Assembly: GCF_900116555.1 (NCBI RefSeq) | Contig: NZ_FPAT01000002.1 | Span: 62,001 to 126,000 of the forward strand | DNA from: Actinopolyspora lacussalsi subsp. righensis | GTDB lineage: Bacteria; Actinomycetota; Actinomycetes; Mycobacteriales; Pseudonocardiaceae | Reading direction: 5' to 3' | DNA: 64,000 nucleotides | Shown here: positions 31,240-40,524 of the stretch, piece after piece | How positions within the stretch are numbered: position 1 is the first letter of the stretch | How the letters are laid out: each line of letters begins with the position of its first letter | Position numbers and translations under genes: made by a program | Notes under the pieces: model-generated | The model's input: the letters and a program-made list of their open reading frames with translations, nothing else | Databases searched by the model: none | Told to the model about the DNA's origin: nothing

Positions 31240-31836
31240 GTGGAGCTCCTTGAAGCCCTCATCCTCGTGATGTCCCCGCTGCCGGGCGTCATGCTGCTCG
31301 GTGCGGTCACCGTGCACCTGGTGCGCCATGCGAACAAGCCGTGGCGCCCCGAGCTCGAACGCGCCCGGAAGGATCTGCACGGGCGGCGTGATTCGGCGGA
31401 TCTGGTGTGGCTGGACGCCGACGACTACGAGAAGGTCTCCACCGAGATGTTGCGCGAGCTGGGACGGCACGAGGGATTCACCCTGTTCGAGCGAACGAAG
31501 TACCACGATCTCGGATTCCGGCCCACCGGTAGCCGCGAAGCGCTGCGGGAACGGCGGCACGGAGCCGCGGAAGCCCCGGTCGGTCGTGACAGCGGTCGCC
31601 CGTTCGCGCGCTGGAGACTGCGCCGCATGCTGCGCGGCGCTCGCGCGGCCGAGCCCGAACTGGTGCTGCGCCGGGAGAGACTGGCTCCGCTGTCCAGAGG
31701 GGAGATTCTCGATACCGCCTCCGCTCACGGCTGGGAGTTGCACGCGGAGGAACTCGTGGCGGACGAATGGCGGTTGGTCTTCCGACACGCCGGTACGGCA
31801 TCACGAGCGGACAGGAACCGATCCCACGACGGGTGA
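31240..31836 (+). CDS. Membrane-anchored protein, family A paralogue
   Basis: 198 residues from GTG 31240, which has GGAGG eight bases upstream (a GTG at 31231 overlaps that site). The N-terminal hydrophobic helix (PLPGVMLLGAVTVHLV) is followed by YEKVSTEMLRELGRHEGFTLFE and a C-terminal EILDTASAHGWELHAEELVADEWRLVF. All are clearly homologous to the protein at 29819 (ISDEMMRDLAEHEGFVFLG; EILEVAAEYGWSFES). The paralogue pair brackets the related two-span protein. Function is unknown. Confidence 0.7.
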   Translation: MELLEALILVMSPLPGVMLLGAVTVHLVRHANKPWRPELERARKDLHGRRDSADLVWLDADDYEKVSTEMLRELGRHEGFTLFERTKYHDLGFRPTGSREALRERRHGAAEAPVGRDSGRPFARWRLRRMLRGARAAEPELVLRRERLAPLSRGEILDTASAHGWELHAEELVADEWRLVFRHAGTASRADRNRSHDG

Positions 31837-32014
31837 GAACCCGACCGTGCCGTGGTGTGCCGCCGATCGGCGACACGCCAGGCCCCGTGCTCCTGAACCG
31901 TGACCCGAACTGTGATGATCGGTGATGCCATCGAGCCTGCTCCGTTTGGGTGATTACCAACCGGGGTAGTGATCGAACAGGCGGAGAGACCCCACCCTCG
32001 ACAAGGAGTTCGCC

Positions 32015-32278
32015 GTGAGCATCCTCAGTTGGATCCTGTTCGGTCTGATCGCGGGAGCAGTGGCCAAGCTGATCCTTCCTGGCAAGGATCCCGGCGGCAT
32101 CATCGTGACCATCGGCATCGGCATAGTCGGAGGTCTGCTCGGCGGCTGGCTGGGCAGCTCCTTCTTCGGCGGCGGCGGGATATCCGGCTTCAATCTCGCC
32201 AGCTTCGGCTGGGCGGTGCTCGGCTCGCTGATCCTGCTGCTGCTCTACCGCCTCGTCTTCCACAAATCCCGAGGCTGA
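32015..32278 (+). CDS. GlsB/YeaQ/YmgE family stress-response membrane protein
   Basis: 87 residues with three hydrophobic helices and the family glycine patterns (LIAGAVAKLILPGKDPGGI, then TIGIGIVGGLLGGWLG). The family is a transglycosylase-associated/stress-induced membrane protein set of unknown biochemical role. Its GTG start follows AAGGAG. Confidence 0.9.
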   Translation: MSILSWILFGLIAGAVAKLILPGKDPGGIIVTIGIGIVGGLLGGWLGSSFFGGGGISGFNLASFGWAVLGSLILLLLYRLVFHKSRG

Positions 32279-32604
32279 TCCCACGGTCGGTCACCTCGCG
32301 TGGGAGGCCGGGCAATCGGGTGACTGTGTAACCGAGTCGGTGCCTCGCGGCGTCGGGCCGCTCCTGGAGCAGCTGCGGCCCACGTCGTGGCACGGCTCCC
32401 GCTCTCTTCTCGCACGCCGTGCGTCCCACATACCGCCCTTCCGGCAAATCCGGGAAACGGGGGTATCGGATCGTCCGTTTCGGGGCACTTCGACCTCGAC
32501 TGTTGCTACTCGTCAGTAGAACGGTGTCTACTGACCGGCCTGTGTGATGGATCACCACAAGGCCGTGGCGGCCCCTCCGTCGCGGCCGGAAGGGCCAGGC
32601 AACG
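32279..32604. other. Intergenic region with a third dispersed repeat family
   Basis: A 326-base region with no supported gene. It contains GAGTCGGTGCCTCGCGGCGT (32334 onward), which matches the sequence at 35405 with few changes. A GTGGCACGGCTCCCGCTC segment nearby resembles the core of the second repeat family. Confidence 0.5.
32334..32363 (+). repeat. Third dispersed repeat family, copy 1
   Basis: GAGTCGGTGCCTCGCGGCGT, then CGGGCCGCTC. It pairs with 35405-35435, differing at a few positions and by one insertion. Non-coding, in both cases just downstream of a gene end. Confidence 0.55.
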
Positions 32605-34203
32605 GTGCGCCGAATACTCTCGACAGCCGCCGCGACCCTCATCGCCGCACTGTGCGGTTCCCTGCTCGCCCCGGCCGCCACGGCCGAGACGAACGGGGTG
32701 ACCGTGCACCGGGCGAGCATTCCCGGGTCGGGTGGTATCACGCTGCGAGCCAAAGTCATCGAACCCACCGGCGAGTCGGCCGAGCCACGACCGCTGCTGG
32801 TCATGCCCGCCAGCTGGGCCACCCCCAACATCGAGTACGTCGGGGCCGCCGCCCGGCTGGCCTACGAGTCGGGCTACGTGGTCGTCAGCTACACCGCCCG
32901 TGGGTTCTACGCCTCCGGCGGTGAGGTCGAGGTCGCGGGCGAGGAGGACGTCGCCGACGCCAGCGAGGTCATCGACTGGGCCGTGGCCAACACCTCCGCC
33001 GGGGACGAGAAAGTCGGCATGGCCGGTATCTCCTACGGCGCCGGTATCAGCGCGCTGACCGCCGCGTCCGACTCCAGGGTGGACGCGATAGCGGCCATGA
33101 GCGGCTGGGCCGACCTCGTGGCTTCGCTGTACCCCAACCGCACGGTCAACGCCTCCGGCGCGGAACTGCTGCTGGGAGTCGGCGAGCTCACCGGAAGGTT
33201 CGGCGACGACCTCACCGAGCTGGAGAACGCCTACCGCGAGCACCGCACCGAGGAGGCGCTGCATCTGGCAGGGGAGCGTTCCCCGATCAACGAGATCGAC
33301 GAGCTCAACGCCAACGGCACCGCCGTGATGCTCGCCAACTCCTGGCAGGACTCGCTGTTCCCGCCGAAGCAGATCACCGACCTGTTCAGCGGCCTGAACG
33401 GCCCCAAGCGGCTCATGCTCGCTCCCGGTGACCACGCCACGGCCGAGCTCTTCGGGGCGGCGGGCCTGCCCAACCACATCTGGGACACCGCGGCCCGCTG
33501 GTTCGACCAGCAGCTGCGCGGTGTGGACGAGGGAATGGCCGACAGCGCCGTGGAGATCCAGCCGTCGAACGGCTCCGATTGGAAGCGCTACCCCGATTGG
33601 CAGTCGGTCACCGACCACACCTCCACCCGCGAACTCACCGAACCCACCCGGCGGCACCTGTTCGCACCCGAGACCGGCGGGCTGAGCACCGAGAGCGACA
33701 CCGGGTGGCGGCATTCGATCGACAGCGGCGATCCGACCCTGGCCAACAGTGGCCTCGTCCTGGTCAGTGGCGCGCTGCAGGGCTACGCGCGGATCCCGGT
33801 CGGAGTCTCGGTGCCGTTCGTGGACCGGGACGACGCCGCGGTGTGGGCGACCGAGCCCTACGCGGACGGCGTCAACGTCACCGGAACCCCGCGACTGCGG
33901 GTGAACGTCACCCCTGAGGACGAGAGCGTGTCGCTGTTCGCCTACCTCTACGACGTCGGACCCGCGGGCAACGGAAGCCTCATCAGCCACAAGCCAGTGA
34001 CACTGCGTAATGATTCCCCCGGGGTACGGAGTCGGGTGGACATCTCGCTGCAACCCACTTCCTGGCAGGTGGACGAGGGGCACCGGCTGGTGCTGGTGGT
34101 CGACACCGTGGACGCTCGTTACCGCGACGAGAGCTCCGGTGGCGAGGTGACGTTCGGTTCCTCGGCCGAACAGCCGGCCAAATTGCGAATTCCGGTGGGT
34201 TGA
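32605..34203 (+). CDS. Secreted CocE/NonD-type alpha/beta hydrolase (X-Pro dipeptidyl-peptidase-like, S15)
   Basis: 532 residues. The N-terminal signal peptide is RRILSTAAATLIAALCGSLLAP, probably cleaved near ATA-ET. The catalytic domain has the nucleophile elbow GISYGAG (S143), an acid in NSWQDSLFPP and a histidine in LAPGDHATA. The C-terminal ~150 residues form the jelly-roll domain of X-Pro dipeptidyl-peptidases and cocaine esterase (RLRVNVTPEDESVSLFAYLYDV, then HRLVLVVDTVDARY). It is a secreted peptidase or esterase; the substrate is not predictable. It starts at GTG 32605. Confidence 0.87.
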   Translation: MRRILSTAAATLIAALCGSLLAPAATAETNGVTVHRASIPGSGGITLRAKVIEPTGESAEPRPLLVMPASWATPNIEYVGAAARLAYESGYVVVSYTARGFYASGGEVEVAGEEDVADASEVIDWAVANTSAGDEKVGMAGISYGAGISALTAASDSRVDAIAAMSGWADLVASLYPNRTVNASGAELLLGVGELTGRFGDDLTELENAYREHRTEEALHLAGERSPINEIDELNANGTAVMLANSWQDSLFPPKQITDLFSGLNGPKRLMLAPGDHATAELFGAAGLPNHIWDTAARWFDQQLRGVDEGMADSAVEIQPSNGSDWKRYPDWQSVTDHTSTRELTEPTRRHLFAPETGGLSTESDTGWRHSIDSGDPTLANSGLVLVSGALQGYARIPVGVSVPFVDRDDAAVWATEPYADGVNVTGTPRLRVNVTPEDESVSLFAYLYDVGPAGNGSLISHKPVTLRNDSPGVRSRVDISLQPTSWQVDEGHRLVLVVDTVDARYRDESSGGEVTFGSSAEQPAKLRIPVG

Positions 34204-34474
34204 CACCGTTTCCGCTCCCACGAGCGCCTGCTGTTCGGCTCTCCGGTGGTGCCCGTGTCGGATGGTGCGGGCACCACTGTGACCGGCCGAAAACCGATCC
34301 GAAAAACCGACTGAACTGTTCGGATCCGTTCGGTTGTGCTATCAGGATTCGATCGAATACGAATAGTGTCCAAAAAGTAGCGCAACGAAGTTTTTCTCGC
34401 TGTTCGCGGTATGTTTTCGCCACGGGCGGGAACACTGCTCCACAATCGCCCTCTTCGGCTGTACCGTGGCGTAT

Positions 34475-35362
34475 ATGACGGATGTTCGTCCACCGGACGC
34501 GTTACAGCGCGAAGGTGCCGATGATGAGCCACCGAGAAGACCCTTAAGGCGCATATCGGGAGATCTGCAGGTCAGGGGCGTGGACATGCAGCGCCCCAAT
34601 GCCGCACGCATGTTCGATTATTACCTCGGGGGTACAGCCAATTTCGCGGCGGACAGGCAGGCCGTCGACCGGCTGGTTGCCGATGTGCCCGAGGCCCGGG
34701 TTTACGCACGTGCGACGCGGGCTTTTCTCGGACGATTGATCCGTTTTCTGAGCCATCGCGGAATCGATCAGTTTCTGGATCTGGGATCGGGAATGCCGAC
34801 CGTCGGGAATGTGCACGAAATAGCCCGCCGGTGCCGTTCCGACGCACGAGTCGCCTATGTGGATGTCGAGCCCGAGGTCGTGGCGCACGCCAGGCAACTG
34901 CTGCGCGGAGTCGACAATGTGACCGTCACTCAGGCCGACATCCGGGAGCCGGAGACGGTGCTCTCGGCACCGGAGGTCACCGAGCTGCTCGACTTCACCC
35001 GACCGGTCGCGGTGCTGGCCGTGTCGATCCTGCCCTACGTTCCGGACGCCGACGACCCCGCCTCGCTCGTGGCCGCCTACCGGGACAACTGCGTGCCGGG
35101 CAGCTACCTGGCCGTCTCGCACAGCACGCCGCTGACGATGACCGAGGAGCAGGTGCGCCACAGCGAATCGGCCTACCAGGGAACCCGCACGCCGCTGGCC
35201 GTGCGTGAGATCGAGCGGATCCGCGAGCTGCTTCCCGGCTACTCGCTGGTCGAGCCCGGACTGGTCCCGCTGCCGCAGTGGCGGCCGGAGCCGGACATCA
35301 ACGCCCAGCAGGACGCCACCGCCTCCGCCAACGCGGTAGGAGCGCTCGGCTACCTTCCTTGA
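34475..35362 (+). CDS. SAM-dependent methyltransferase, DUF574/Methyltransf_19 family
   Basis: 295 residues. The family opening is MQRPNAARMFDYYLGGTANFAADR, followed by QFLDLGSGMPTVGNVHEIAR (SAM motif I) and RVAYVDVEPEVVAHARQLL (motif II acid). The DUF574 family is abundant in actinomycetes, and its substrates are mostly unknown. The ATG at 34475-34477 is used; a GTG nine bases upstream is in frame. The upstream leader is relatively AT-rich and holds the likely promoter. Confidence 0.9.
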   Translation: MTDVRPPDALQREGADDEPPRRPLRRISGDLQVRGVDMQRPNAARMFDYYLGGTANFAADRQAVDRLVADVPEARVYARATRAFLGRLIRFLSHRGIDQFLDLGSGMPTVGNVHEIARRCRSDARVAYVDVEPEVVAHARQLLRGVDNVTVTQADIREPETVLSAPEVTELLDFTRPVAVLAVSILPYVPDADDPASLVAAYRDNCVPGSYLAVSHSTPLTMTEEQVRHSESAYQGTRTPLAVREIERIRELLPGYSLVEPGLVPLPQWRPEPDINAQQDATASANAVGALGYLP

Positions 35363-35404
35363 ACTTGTACTCCCGTTGTGTAGCTGGTCGGGTAGCCGTC
35401 ACGT

Positions 35405-35435
35405 GAGTCGGCGCCTTGCGGCGTTGGGCCGGCTC
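35405..35435 (+). repeat. Third dispersed repeat family, copy 2
   Basis: GAGTCGGCGCCTTGCGGCGT, then TGGGCCGGCTC: a diverged match to 32334-32363. It is followed at once by the 12-mer shared with the 45 kb region. Confidence 0.55.
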
Positions 35436-35545
35436 TTGAGTAGCGACCTACGCGGCGAGCGGCCCGGCCTCGCGATGCATCCGACTCACGCACCGGGGAC
35501 GAGCCCGCTGCCGCGCTCATGGTCGCGTCTCGACGGGCTGCCCGG

Positions 35546-35563
35546 CGATTTCGTGAGAGATCG
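35546..35563 (+). repeat. Dispersed palindrome copy 5 (degenerate)
   Basis: CGATTTCGTGAGAGATCG: two substitutions relative to the consensus, which break the arm pairing. It has the same flanks (CCGG left, ACGCC right) as copies 2 and 6, showing shared ancestry beyond the palindrome itself. Confidence 0.75.
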
Positions 35564-35804
35564 ACGCCGCGCCGAGCGGGCGCCCGAGGCACGAGCGGGG
35601 GACACGTGCGCGGTTCGTGGGGGCAGCCCGGCGCCGGGTCCGGTTCGGAACGGTCGAGGGCAGCCCGGCTTCGAGTGGTTACCAAGCCACGTACCGCGTT
35701 GGCGATTAGTGACCAATTTATTGATTTTGCTACTCGATCGGGTGACTTTGGGATGCGTCCTGATCACGCAGCGACACAGCTGCTGTCCCAAAAGGAGCCC
35801 CAGC

Positions 35805-36557
35805 TTGTCACTAGCAAGAATCTTCACCCGGACTGCCGCCGCCGCGCTGATCGCGGTCGGCATGGCCGCTCCGGCCCAGGCAGCCGTCTCCGCTCCGGTC
35901 GCCAACGACGACTCCGGCCCGGAGACGATGATCATCGACGGTGGTTACGCCGACGACGCCCCGTGGGCGGCGCGGATGTTCGCCGACGGCAGGCAGGCGT
36001 GCAGCGCCTCGGTGATCGGTCCGAAGTGGGTACTCACCGCACAGCACTGTGTCCAGGGCGCCAATCAGGTCAGCTTCCGAGTGGGCAGCCTCGACCAGAC
36101 CCAGGGCCGTGAGGTGTTCGCGGTGCCGGGCGGGGTGCACGTCCATCCCAGCGCGGACCTGGCACTGGTCAATGTGGGCAGTTCGGTCGACGTCGAGTAC
36201 GCCCCGATCGGCGCCCCGGGTGCCGCCGAGGTCGGCGAGACCGTGCAGACCTACGGCTGGGGTGCCACCTGCACCGACCGTCCCGAGATCGAATGCCAGT
36301 CCCAGTGGTTGAAGGTCGCCGACGTGACCGTGACCGACACCTCCTGCTCCGACTACCGCGGCGGTACCGCGATCTGCGCCTACCGCGGTGACGGCATCCC
36401 GGCGGGCGGTGACTCCGGCGGCCCGATGTTCGCCACCGCCGCCGACGGTGACTACGTGCAGGTGGGAGTGGCTTCCACCAGCGACCGCTCCTCGCGTACC
36501 GCCTACACCAACGTGACTCGCTACAGCAGCTGGATCGGTTCCCTGGCGGGCGTGTGA
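35805..36557 (+). CDS. Secreted trypsin-like serine protease (S1A family)
   Basis: 250 residues. The signal peptide is RTAAAALIAVGMAAPAQA, followed by a short pro-segment. The catalytic triad is complete: H81 in VLTAQHCV, D118 in PSADLALV and S204 in GDSGGP. Paired cysteines suit a folded extracellular enzyme. The TTG start at 35805-35807 lies 7 bases after AAAAGGAG; upstream in-frame residues do not fit a signal peptide. A strong hairpin follows the gene. Confidence 0.9.
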   Translation: MSLARIFTRTAAAALIAVGMAAPAQAAVSAPVANDDSGPETMIIDGGYADDAPWAARMFADGRQACSASVIGPKWVLTAQHCVQGANQVSFRVGSLDQTQGREVFAVPGGVHVHPSADLALVNVGSSVDVEYAPIGAPGAAEVGETVQTYGWGATCTDRPEIECQSQWLKVADVTVTDTSCSDYRGGTAICAYRGDGIPAGGDSGGPMFATAADGDYVQVGVASTSDRSSRTAYTNVTRYSSWIGSLAGV

Positions 36558-36963
36558 CGCGGCTTCCTCCCGTCGTGGCTACACCCGGTTTCCCCGTCGC
36601 CGTTCACGGCGGCGGGGAAATGTGTCTGGAAGCACACGTGGGGCGACTTCTTTCCGTGTCGCTTCGGGTTCGGGCATTGACCGCTGCCGAAGTCTCGGTG
36701 CATCGTGACCGACGAAATCGATCACAGGGTGAGATCGTGATCGTATTCGGCGCGAAAAATAGATCGTTTCGTTGTTTTCGCAGTTCATGGCGCTGATATT
36801 GGCCTCTTCAGAGGTGGAGTGAATCGCTGCTAGCGATTCTTTCTCGGCGTCGCAAGAAATTTGTTGTGCTTGTCACGGGGTATTTTGCTTCGCGCCTGGT
36901 GGAGGAAATGTCGATCTTTTCTCGCCTGGCGATTTCACCGGTGCGTGGTTAGTTTCGTGAGAC
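36558..36963. other. Intergenic region: protease terminator and ectABC leader
   Basis: A 406-base region. It contains the hairpin at 36589-36620 and then a notably AT-richer 300 bases leading to ectA, which must hold the osmotically controlled ect promoter. I could not single out its -35/-10 elements. Confidence 0.55.
36589..36620 (+). terminator. Strong hairpin after trypsin-like protease gene
   Basis: TTTCCCCGTCGCCG and CGGCGGCGGGGAAA form 14-bp arms with one G-T position around a TTCA loop, 31 bases after the protease stop codon. There is no U-tract, as is common in actinobacterial terminators. Confidence 0.6.
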
Positions 36964-37548
36964 ATGACCGGCGAAAAACCTGGCCATCGTGGCGCACGGT
37001 CCGATGGCGTGAGTGGGTCAGCCGGGCGGGTGGAGATCGACACTCCGGCCGTCGCGGACGGCCCGGAGCTGTACCGGATCACGCGTGATTCGGGGGTGCT
37101 GGACGTCAACTCCCCCTACGCCTACCTGCTGTGGTGTCGCGATTTCGCGACCACCTCGTTGGTGGCGCGTTCGCACGACGGAGTGGTGGGCTTCGTGACC
37201 GGATACGTCCGGCCCGACGCCGGGGACACCCTCGTGGTGTGGCAGATCGGCGTCGACGCCGCGCTGCGCGGCCACGGCGTGGCGAGTCGCCTGCTGGAAC
37301 GGCTGCTCGACACGGCCTCGCGGGACGGTATCCGCTACCTGGAAACCACCATCACCGCCGACAACGCGGCCTCGATCAACCTCTTCTCCGCGCTGGCGCG
37401 CGACCGCGGCGCTCCGCTCGAGGTGAGCCCGCTGTTCCCGGCCGAGCTGTTCCCGGACTCACACATCGGCGAGGACCTCTACCGCATCGGACCGTTCGCC
37501 GCTGACGGTGCCACGGCACACGGCACTCTCGCGGCGTCCGTCTCGTGA
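36964..37548 (+). CDS. ectA: L-2,4-diaminobutyric acid acetyltransferase
   Basis: 194 residues. The EctA signature LDVNSPYAYLLWCRDFATTSLVA is intact, followed by the GNAT acetyl-CoA loop (RGHGVASRLLERLL) and LETTITADNAASINLFSALARDRG. It catalyses the second step of ectoine synthesis, transferring acetyl from acetyl-CoA to diaminobutyrate. It is the first gene of ectABC, with ectB 144 bases downstream. The ~25 residue N-terminal extension is low complexity. Presence of the operon indicates osmoadaptation. Confidence 0.95.
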   Translation: MTGEKPGHRGARSDGVSGSAGRVEIDTPAVADGPELYRITRDSGVLDVNSPYAYLLWCRDFATTSLVARSHDGVVGFVTGYVRPDAGDTLVVWQIGVDAALRGHGVASRLLERLLDTASRDGIRYLETTITADNAASINLFSALARDRGAPLEVSPLFPAELFPDSHIGEDLYRIGPFAADGATAHGTLAASVS

Positions 37549-37692
37549 GGCTCCACGCCCCACAAACCCGACCCGGTTCGCGGTGAAACCCGAGCCGCGA
37601 ACCATCCAGCCGTGTCACCGCACGGCGCGACACGTAACCGGCCCGGCGGGCGAGGCGTCACGAGCGCTTCGAACCGGACCGAACGGAGGATC

Positions 37693-38940
37693 GTGAAAGA
37701 CGTCTTCGCAACCCAGGAATCAGAAGTCCGCAGCTACAGCCGAACCTGGCCCGCGACCTTCGACCGCGCGCTGGGCAGCTGGCTCTACGACGAGAGCGGG
37801 AACGCCTACCTCGACTTCTTCGCCGGGGCGGGCGCGCTCAACTACGGGCACAACAACCCGCTGCTCAAGCGCAAACTGATCGAGTACATCGAGCGCGACG
37901 GGATACACCACGGCCTCGACCAGGCCACGGTCGCCAGGGGCGAGTTCCTGCGCACCATCGACGAGAAGCTGTTCCGACCGCGTGGGCTCAACTACAAGGT
38001 GCAGTTCCCCGGCCCTACTGGCACCAACTCGGTCGAGGCCGCGCTGAAGCTGGCACGCAAGATCACCGGACGCGAGTCGATCATCAGCTTCACCAACGCC
38101 TTCCACGGCATGACGCTGGGCTCGCTCTCGGTCACCGGCAACTCGATGAAACGAGGCGGGGCGGGCATCCCGCTGGTGCACGCCACGCCGATGCCCTACG
38201 ACAACTACTTCGACGGCCAGGTCGACGACTTCCTCTACTTCGAGTCGCTGTTGCGGGACAGCGGCAGTGGCCTGAACGCTCCCGCCGCGGTGATCGTGGA
38301 AACCCTGCAGGGCGAGGGCGGTATCAACGACACCCGCGCCGAGTGGCTGCGCGGACTGTCCGAGCTGTGCGGGCGGCACGGCATCCTGCTCATCGTCGAC
38401 GACGTGCAGATGGGCTGTGGCAGGACCGGCCCGTTCTTCAGCTTCGAGCACGCGGGCATCGAGCCGGACATCGTCTGCCTGTCCAAGTCCATCGGTGGTT
38501 ACGGGAGTCCGCTGGCGCTGACCCTGATCAAGCCGGAGCACGACGTCTGGGAACCCGGCGAGCACAACGGCACCTTCCGTGGCAACAACCCCGCCCTGGT
38601 CACGGCGACCGAGGCGCTGCGGCAGTACTGGAGCGACGACGAACTGGAACGCGCCACCCTCGCCAAGGGCGAGCGCGTCGGCGAGGCGCTGCTGGAGCTC
38701 TGCGCCGACCACCCCGGGCTGCTGTCCAAGGGACGTGGCCTGGCACGGGGCCTCGGTTTCGCCGAGCCCGAGATGGCGGGCAAGGTTTCCAAGGCCGCCT
38801 TCGATCGGGGGATGATCCTGGAGACCTCCGGCCCCAGCGACGAGGTGGTCAAGGTGATGCCCCCGCTGACGATCACCGAGGACGAGCTGGAGCGAGGGAT
38901 CCGGATCATTCGGGACTCCGTGCGCTCGGTACTGGCCTGA
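37693..38940 (+). CDS. ectB: Diaminobutyrate-2-oxoglutarate aminotransferase
   Basis: 415 residues, fold-type I PLP aminotransferase. The EctB features [62 protein letters not shown] and the PLP lysine in [14 protein letters not shown] are all present. It converts aspartate-beta-semialdehyde to L-2,4-diaminobutyrate using glutamate, the entry step of ectoine synthesis. The GTG at 37693 has GGAGG upstream. An ~75 codon open frame upstream is not homologous. Confidence 0.96.
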   Translation: MKDVFATQESEVRSYSRTWPATFDRALGSWLYDESGNAYLDFFAGAGALNYGHNNPLLKRKLIEYIERDGIHHGLDQATVARGEFLRTIDEKLFRPRGLNYKVQFPGPTGTNSVEAALKLARKITGRESIISFTNAFHGMTLGSLSVTGNSMKRGGAGIPLVHATPMPYDNYFDGQVDDFLYFESLLRDSGSGLNAPAAVIVETLQGEGGINDTRAEWLRGLSELCGRHGILLIVDDVQMGCGRTGPFFSFEHAGIEPDIVCLSKSIGGYGSPLALTLIKPEHDVWEPGEHNGTFRGNNPALVTATEALRQYWSDDELERATLAKGERVGEALLELCADHPGLLSKGRGLARGLGFAEPEMAGKVSKAAFDRGMILETSGPSDEVVKVMPPLTITEDELERGIRIIRDSVRSVLA

Positions 38941-39060
38941 AGCACTCACAGGCGCCGAAGCGCCCGTCGCGAGCCGGGGCGTGCGCGAACACGCTCCCGC
39001 GCACGGCGCCCGCCGCGTCCGGCCCCTGAAACGTCCACCCCGAAACACCGAGGAGAAGAC

Positions 39061-39453
39061 TTGATCGTTCGTACCGTCCGGGACGTCGAGAACACCGAAT
39101 CCGACATCAGGACCGAGAACTGGCGCAGCAAACGGATCATCCTCGCCAAGGAGAAGGCCGGGTTCTCGGTGCACGAGACGACGCTGTACGCGGGCACGGT
39201 CAATGAGTTCTGGTACGCCAACCACATCGAGGCCGTGTTCGTGTTCGAGGGCGAGGGCGAGATCACCGATCACGCCACCGGTGAGACGCATTCCCTCGGG
39301 CCAGGCTCGGTGTACCTGCTCGACGACCACGACAAGCACCAGGTGCGCCCCAGGACCGACATGCGCACGGTCTGCGTGTTCAACCCGCCGGTGACCGGCA
39401 GGGAGGTGCACGACGAGAACGGGGTCTACCCCCTGGTGACCGAGGAGGAGTGA
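39061..39453 (+). CDS. ectC: L-ectoine synthase
   Basis: 130 residues, the normal length for this cupin lyase. The signatures [40 protein letters not shown] and [20 protein letters not shown] are as in known EctC proteins. It closes N-gamma-acetyldiaminobutyrate to ectoine. The TTG start follows GGAGAA. It is 120 bases after ectB in the same operon. No ectD hydroxylase follows; the next gene is convergent. Confidence 0.96.
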   Translation: MIVRTVRDVENTESDIRTENWRSKRIILAKEKAGFSVHETTLYAGTVNEFWYANHIEAVFVFEGEGEITDHATGETHSLGPGSVYLLDDHDKHQVRPRTDMRTVCVFNPPVTGREVHDENGVYPLVTEEE

Positions 39454-39489
39454 ACCGCGAGGGCACCTGACGACCTTCCCGGGCTGACC

Positions 39490-40524
39490 TCAACCCAGGG
39501 TCAGGTATCGCCGGTCGTTGAACTTCTCGCCCACGCAGGACGCGCCGAGGTCGTGTCCGATGCGCTCTATCACGTCGGCCAGCTCCAGCCGGTTGAGCCA
39601 GTCTCGCGGCAGTGCGGCGGTGCCGTGCCTGGCGCCCAGGATAGCCCCGGTGATGGCCGCCGTGGTGTCGCTGTGTCCCGAGTGGTTGGCGGCCAGCCAC
39701 AGCGCGTCGCGGAACTGTTCGCGCTTGGGCAGGGCCAGCGCGCAGTAGGCCCCGATGGCCAACGCCTCCGGGCCGACCCAACCCTGTCCCAGCCGCTGGA
39801 CGTACGCCGTGCGCACGTCGATGCGGGCGAGAGTCGCCGCGTCGGCCAGTCCCGTGGCCGTTTCGCCGTCCTCCCGCAGCACTCTGCCCGCCGCCTGGTC
39901 CACCGCCTGCGGAATTCGCCTGCCCTGCACCGCGAGCAGGTGGATCAGCGCGGCCATGGCTCCCGCCGCCGCCCACCCTCCGGGGGCGCCGTGGGTCAGC
40001 GCGCCGAACTGGCAGCCCAGTGTGTAGGACATCTCGACGGTGGGAGCGAAGCCGGCTCCGGCCGCGCGGTCCACCGCGCCACACCCCTTGGAACTGTTGA
40101 TCGGCTCCTCGGGAGTTCCCAGCAGGTCCTCCTGCAGCGCGCGCAGGCTGGTCAGCCCGGGGGAGCGGTTCACGTAGAGCTCCGGCTCGGCCAACAGGCC
40201 CGTCGCCCCGTAGTGCGGTTTGTCCTCCTGCTGCGTCAGCAGCCACCGCCGATAGGCGGCGCCCGTGGCTTCCACCGGGCGCCACCGGCCGCCGTGGTTG
40301 CCGGTCGCCCAGGCGTGCAGGTATCCCTCGCCGGTGAACAGCAGCATCTGCGCGGCGTCGCCGAGTAGCGCCTGCGGTGGTGGTTCGGTTACTCCGTCGG
40401 GGCCGTAGCGCGCACGGATGTCACCGTGCTCCTCGAACTCGACCGGAACTCCGAGGGAGTCGCCCAGCGCCGCACCGAGCAAGCACCCCACGGCACGATC
40501 CACCACCGTGGACGACGTCGACAC
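39490..40524 (-). CDS. ADP-ribosylglycohydrolase family protein with altered metal motif
   Basis: 344 residues. The family frame is clear: AVGCLLGAALGDSLGVPVEF at the N-terminus and GHSDTTAAITGAILGARHG near the C-terminus. The conserved T-D-D-T-x-M dinuclear Mg site appears here as GDAAQMLLFT, with one of the two aspartates replaced by alanine. The distal D-S-D becomes H-S-D. Classical members remove ADP-ribose from arginine, or act on ADP-ribosylated DNA/RNA or triADPr. The changes suggest altered chemistry or loss of activity. It starts at GTG 40524, preceded by GGAGG. Confidence 0.8.
   Translation of the reverse strand: MSTSSTVVDRAVGCLLGAALGDSLGVPVEFEEHGDIRARYGPDGVTEPPPQALLGDAAQMLLFTGEGYLHAWATGNHGGRWRPVEATGAAYRRWLLTQQEDKPHYGATGLLAEPELYVNRSPGLTSLRALQEDLLGTPEEPINSSKGCGAVDRAAGAGFAPTVEMSYTLGCQFGALTHGAPGGWAAAGAMAALIHLLAVQGRRIPQAVDQAAGRVLREDGETATGLADAATLARIDVRTAYVQRLGQGWVGPEALAIGAYCALALPKREQFRDALWLAANHSGHSDTTAAITGAILGARHGTAALPRDWLNRLELADVIERIGHDLGASCVGEKFNDRRYLTLG

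Larger units (their letters stand above)
35363..35804. other. Intergenic region with a composite of dispersed repeats
   Basis: A 442-base region without a supported gene. It contains the third-family repeat copy (35405-35435), then the exact 12-mer GTAGCGACCTAC (35440-35451) that also occurs at 45161-45172, then degenerate palindrome copy 5. The right part is AT-richer with the AAGGAG ribosome binding site of the protease. Confidence 0.55.

Noticed and set aside
39454..39489. Search for ectD after ectC
   Set aside because: Only 36 bases separate ectC from the convergent glycohydrolase gene, so no ectD is present here.
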